Shown: positions 61,071 through 64,000 of the stretch, one piece after another
Layout of the letters: each line of letters starts with the position of its first letter
Numbering within the stretch: position 1 is the first letter of the stretch
Assembly (NCBI RefSeq): GCF_016908395.1
Contig: NZ_JAFBDU010000002.1
Span: forward strand, 1 to 64,000
Length of the DNA: 64,000 bases
From: Metabacillus crassostreae
GTDB lineage: Bacteria > Bacillota > Bacilli > Bacillales > Bacillaceae
Direction of reading: 5' to 3'
The notes under the pieces: model-generated
What the model was told of the DNA's origin: nothing
What the model saw: the letters and a program-made list of their open reading frames with translations, nothing else
Database searches by the model: none
Program-made: the position numbers and the translations under genes

Positions 61071-61124
61071 ATGATTAAACACACTACTACAACAAGGGGT
61101 GGTATTCAATGGATAAACGCTTAA
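61071..61124 (+). CDS. Possible 17-aa leader peptide overlapping the YjiH-family gene
   Basis: GGAAGGGG lies 8 bases before an ATG that opens MIKHTTTTRGGIQWINA-stop. The stop lies 13 bases inside the next gene, whose own ribosome binding site (AAGGGGTGG) is within the leader, so translation could be coupled. The short Thr run is notable. It may equally be chance. Confidence 0.3.
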   Translation: MIKHTTTTRGGIQWINA

Positions 61125-62467
61125 AAAAGGAAGAAGTATATACAACCGGAGACTATTTAAAATTTATCCTACCATCGTTAATAGGAATTTTCCTTTTTGT
61201 TATCCCTTTGTCAATCAATGGGGAGTTTACAATATCAGTTGCATTAATGGCTGGATTTGTCCAAACTGCTTTTGGAGAAGCGCTTCCTTATATCGCAACT
61301 ATTCTTATTACCATTGCTGCTCTTTTATCTCTTTTTACAAAGATAATTCAGCCCAGCTTAATCATTAATAGATCGTTTTTAAATAAATTATTCAATGTTT
61401 CTTGGATTTGGCAAATAACAAGATTATTAGGAATGATTTTCTCCATCATCGCCTTGTTTAAAATAGGTCCTAACTCTGTATGGAGTGAAGCAACAGGTGG
61501 GCTATTATTGTTCGATTTGATACCAGTTCTATTTTCAGTATTTCTGTTTGCAGGATTATTTCTGCCCCTGCTTTTAAACTTTGGCTTACTAGAATTATGT
61601 GGGGCATTATTTACGAAAATCATGCGCCCTTTATTCACCTTACCAGGACGATCTTCGATAGATTGTTTAGCATCTTGGTTAGGAGATGGAACGATCGGGG
61701 TTCTTTTAACAAATAAGCAATATGAAGATGGTTATTATACCAAACGTGAAGCAGCAGTTATCGGTACAACTTTTTCAGTTGTATCGATAACCTTCACAAT
61801 TGTCATTATGTCATATCTTGACCTTGAAAAATATTTTTTTTCATTCTATTTAACAATTGTTATAGCAGGGCTTGCATGTGCTTTTATTAGCCCAAGAATT
61901 CCACCTTTATCTCGTAAATCTAACACACTTTATAATGAAACTGAAAAAATCGATGAAACAATTCCTTCTGATATTTCTTCAATTAAGTGGGGTTTGCAAC
62001 ATGCTATCAAGCAAGCTAGAGGAAATAAATTCACCACTAATCTTAAAGGAGGAATTGAGAACGTACTAGACATGTGGCTTGGTGTTCTTCCTATTGTTAT
62101 GGCAATTGGGACACTGGCTTTGATCATAGCAGAATATACACCTTTATTTAAAATACTAGGATATCCGTTTATTCCAGTATTAGAGCTCATGCAAATCCCT
62201 GAAGCTTCAGAGGCTTCACAAACAATGCTAATTGGTTTTGCTGATATGTTTTTACCGGCTATTATCGGAAGCGGAATTGAAAGTGAGATGACACGATTTG
62301 TAATCGGCTGTTTATCTATCACACAATTGATCTACATGTCAGAGGTTGGTGGGCTTCTTCTTGGTTCAAAATTACCTGTTTCATTTTTAGATTTAGTTCT
62401 TATTTTCTTACAACGAACGATTATTTCTTTACCGATTATTGTTGTAATTGCTCATATCATTTTTTAG
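61109..62467 (+). CDS. YjiH family membrane protein (nucleoside-recognition/Gate domains)
   Basis: A 452-aa protein with about ten helices, belonging to the YjiH group with Gate domains. Typical are SLIGIFLFVIPLSINGEFTI, LPGRSSIDCLASWLGDGTIG, GYYTKREAAVIGTTFSVVSI and GFADMFLPAIIGSGIESEMT RFVIGCLSITQLIYMSEVGG. The family is thought to be transporters without proven substrate. AAGGGGTGG precedes the ATG. Control by sigma-L and the rocD neighbour point to arginine/ornithine-related compounds; this is inference. Confidence 0.88.
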   Translation: MDKRLKKEEVYTTGDYLKFILPSLIGIFLFVIPLSINGEFTISVALMAGFVQTAFGEALPYIATILITIAALLSLFTKIIQPSLIINRSFLNKLFNVSWIWQITRLLGMIFSIIALFKIGPNSVWSEATGGLLLFDLIPVLFSVFLFAGLFLPLLLNFGLLELCGALFTKIMRPLFTLPGRSSIDCLASWLGDGTIGVLLTNKQYEDGYYTKREAAVIGTTFSVVSITFTIVIMSYLDLEKYFFSFYLTIVIAGLACAFISPRIPPLSRKSNTLYNETEKIDETIPSDISSIKWGLQHAIKQARGNKFTTNLKGGIENVLDMWLGVLPIVMAIGTLALIIAEYTPLFKILGYPFIPVLELMQIPEASEASQTMLIGFADMFLPAIIGSGIESEMTRFVIGCLSITQLIYMSEVGGLLLGSKLPVSFLDLVLIFLQRTIISLPIIVVIAHIIF

Positions 62468-62489
62468 ATTTACAGCATAAAAAAAGAGG

Positions 62490-62827
62490 ATGGGACATAA
62501 GTATTTAAGCTAAATAAAAACCCGAATTATTAGGTGATATGTCAATTAAACATTTGCCTAATAGTTCGGGTTTTTATTTGCAGTCTTCAATGTTTTTTGA
62601 TTTTGCATACTATTTTTAAGAACTGGTGTAATGGAGCGGAAGACATTTGACTCCTGCGGGTACAGAGGAAAGGCTGAGACCCCACAGGCGCGCAGCTTAC
62701 GAGGAGGCTTAGCTTCCTCCCCGGCGAATCTTATGTCTGCAGCGCAATGAAACGAACTTGTTTCTTTCAACTTAACTGAATTTAGGTTTATTCGTCTTTT
62801 TGAATGATTTCTTTAATTATGTCTTAG
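62490..62827. repeat. Modular repeat element, copy D (GGGACATAA-ended, most complete)
   Basis: A 338-bp element between convergent genes. End GATGGGACATAA at 62490, a hairpin CCCGAATTATTAGG / GCCTAATAGTTCGGG (62522-62571, with A-rich and T-rich flanks, so a likely two-way terminator), then a full GC-rich core (62630-62752: GGAGCGGAAGACATTTGACT, GAGACCCCACAGGCGCGCAG, CTTACGAGGAGGCTTAGC, GTCTGCAGCGCAATG), then CTTAACTGAATTTAGG shared with copy A, and the degraded end TTATGTCTTAG at 62827. It accounts for nearly the whole gap. Confidence 0.75.
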
Positions 62828-62859
62828 TATGTTTTATATTTAGATTTTACTTTTATTCA

Positions 62860-64000
62860 TTAAGCTAATACGTTTTTAATTCGTTCGATCGCCCAATCTA
62901 ATTCTTCTTCTGTTATAACAAGTGGTGGTGCAAAGCGAATAACAGTGTCATGTGTTTCTTTACATAATAATCCCTGTTCCTTAAGTTTTTCACAATAACT
63001 TCTTGCTGGTTCTGTTAATTCTACTCCGATAAACAATCCTCTTCCACGAATTTCTTTAATTAGTGGATTGTCTATTTCTTTTAAGCGTTTAACAAAATAG
63101 TTTCCTAATTTTAAAGATTGTTCTACTAGGTTCTCTTCTTCTATTACATCTAAGGCAGCAATTGAAACAGCACATGCTAATGGATTACCACCAAATGTTG
63201 ATCCGTGTGAGCCTGGATTAAACACTCCTAAAACATCACGATTTGCTACAACACAAGAAATCGGAAAAACTCCTCCACCTAATGCTTTTCCTAAGATATA
63301 CATATCAGGTACAACATCTTCCCAATCACAAGCAAACATTTTACCTGAGCGTCCAAGACCGGCTTGAATTTCATCTGCAACAAATAGTACATTATTTTCT
63401 TTACATACACGTGATGCTTCTTTTAGAAAACCGTCTTCTGGTATATTGATACCAGCTTCACCTTGAATAGGTTCAAAAATAAATCCTGCAGTTTCAGGTG
63501 TAATCGCTGATTTTAAAGCCTCAACATCTCCATATGGAATTAATTTAATTCCTGGTAACATCGGTCCAAATCCTCTGCGATATTCTTCTTCAGAAGATAA
63601 TGATACAGCTGACATTGTACGGCCATGAAAGTTACCTTCACATGCAATAATCTCAGCTTTGTTATCAGTTATTCCCTTCACTTCATAACCCCAACGTCTA
63701 ATCGCTTTAATTGCAGTCTCCACTGCTTCTGCACCTGTATTCATTGGTAGGGCCATTTCTTTTTTAGTTATTCGCGAAATCCTTTCATACCAAGGCCCTA
63801 ACTGATCATTATGAAAAGCACGAGATGTTAGTGTTACCCGATCTGCTTGATTTTTCAATGCGTCAATAATTTTAGGATGTCTATGACCTTGATTCACTGC
63901 AGAATATGCACTTAACATATCTAAATATTTATTACCCTCTGGATCTTCTACCCATATTCCATCAGCTTTTGATATAACGATTGGTAAAGGATTATAATTA
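62860..64000 (-). CDS. rocD: Ornithine aminotransferase, 5' end beyond the window
   Basis: A PLP-dependent class III aminotransferase that turns ornithine into glutamate semialdehyde in arginine breakdown. The frame continues upstream of the first internal Met to the edge ([27 protein letters not shown]), so only about 15-25 residues are missing. Key sites: [49 protein letters not shown], the PLP Lys in [13 protein letters not shown] and [15 protein letters not shown]. It is the only arginine-route gene visible, convergent with the sigma-L-driven YjiH-family gene. Confidence 0.95.
   Translation of the reverse strand, partial: NYNPLPIVISKADGIWVEDPEGNKYLDMLSAYSAVNQGHRHPKIIDALKNQADRVTLTSRAFHNDQLGPWYERISRITKKEMALPMNTGAEAVETAIKAIRRWGYEVKGITDNKAEIIACEGNFHGRTMSAVSLSSEEEYRRGFGPMLPGIKLIPYGDVEALKSAITPETAGFIFEPIQGEAGINIPEDGFLKEASRVCKENNVLFVADEIQAGLGRSGKMFACDWEDVVPDMYILGKALGGGVFPISCVVANRDVLGVFNPGSHGSTFGGNPLACAVSIAALDVIEEENLVEQSLKLGNYFVKRLKEIDNPLIKEIRGRGLFIGVELTEPARSYCEKLKEQGLLCKETHDTVIRFAPPLVITEEELDWAIERIKNVLA

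Noticed and set aside
62558-62770. 70-aa open frame on the minus strand in repeat copy D
   Set aside because: Same reason: repeat sequence, no translation signals.
1-64000. CRISPR arrays, rRNA genes, prophage or restriction/defence systems
   Set aside because: No regularly spaced repeats, no rRNA sequence, no phage structural genes and no recognisable defence proteins were seen in either strand.

Overview
The window is AT-rich chromosomal DNA from an aerobic, endospore-forming Bacillaceae bacterium of the Bacillus/Metabacillus type; the sequence alone does not fix the species. Support for this comes from a GerA-type germinant receptor operon, an alpha/beta-type SASP, two YjcZ-type genes, a DUF3231 protein, consensus GlnR/TnrA, Fur, sigma-D and sigma-L sites, TTG/GTG starts with strong AGGAGG ribosome binding sites, and Bacillus-style operons throughout.

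Layout. 1-1.35 kb: left end of an IS3-family element, a 55-aa membrane peptide and a PhzF-like isomerase. 1.7-5.9 kb: germinant receptor operon in the order A-C-D-B. 6.2-11.7 kb: M42 peptidase, acyltransferase, small zinc-ribbon and YjcZ genes, CopC/CopD copper genes. 11.9-13.7 kb: glnK-amt with a sigma-A promoter carrying two perfect GlnR/TnrA boxes. 13.8-17.2 kb: proline operon proI-proB-proA. 17.2-19.1 kb: a decayed SDR gene, a SurA-N lipoprotein and a tRNA-like sequence. 19.1-24.1 kb: HMP/thiamine salvage operon ylmB-tenA-thiZ-thiX-thiY behind a TPP riboswitch. 24.2-32.3 kb: BASS transporter, NUDIX protein, a broken CBO0543-family gene, three exported proteins (one VanW-like), AlaX, a SASP and a DUF3231 gene. 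32.4-37.7 kb: ECF sigma/anti-sigma pair, CtaG/DUF2243 and adenine deaminase. 38.2-50.9 kb: an iron island with the complete petrobactin operon asbABCDEF, a siderophore-binding lipoprotein, an AraC/binding-protein fusion regulator, two FecCD permeases and HmoA, with Fur-like boxes at four promoters. 51-58 kb: a diguanylate cyclase, DinB, two chemoreceptors, a cytochrome c biogenesis protein and small proteins. 58.7-60.7 kb: two small genes and a TetR/SMR efflux operon with its operator. 61-64 kb: a YjiH-family membrane protein with a consensus sigma-L (sigma-54) promoter and an upstream palindrome, convergent with rocD, which runs off the right edge.

How the parts work together. Nitrogen handling recurs: ammonium uptake, proline synthesis, and rocD beside a sigma-L-controlled transporter candidate. 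The iron island couples siderophore synthesis, import and haem-iron release under Fur. The pyrimidine-salvage operon is closed by the TPP riboswitch when thiamine is sufficient.

The most unusual material is intergenic. Six copies of a modular, partly palindromic repeat share a GC-rich core. Four carry GGGACATAA-type ends plus a terminator-like hairpin; the other two have GTTGATT-type ends. There are also a tRNA-like structure with a 10-bp helix in the anticodon position, and several gene remnants (SDR, CBO0543, a chemoreceptor tail).
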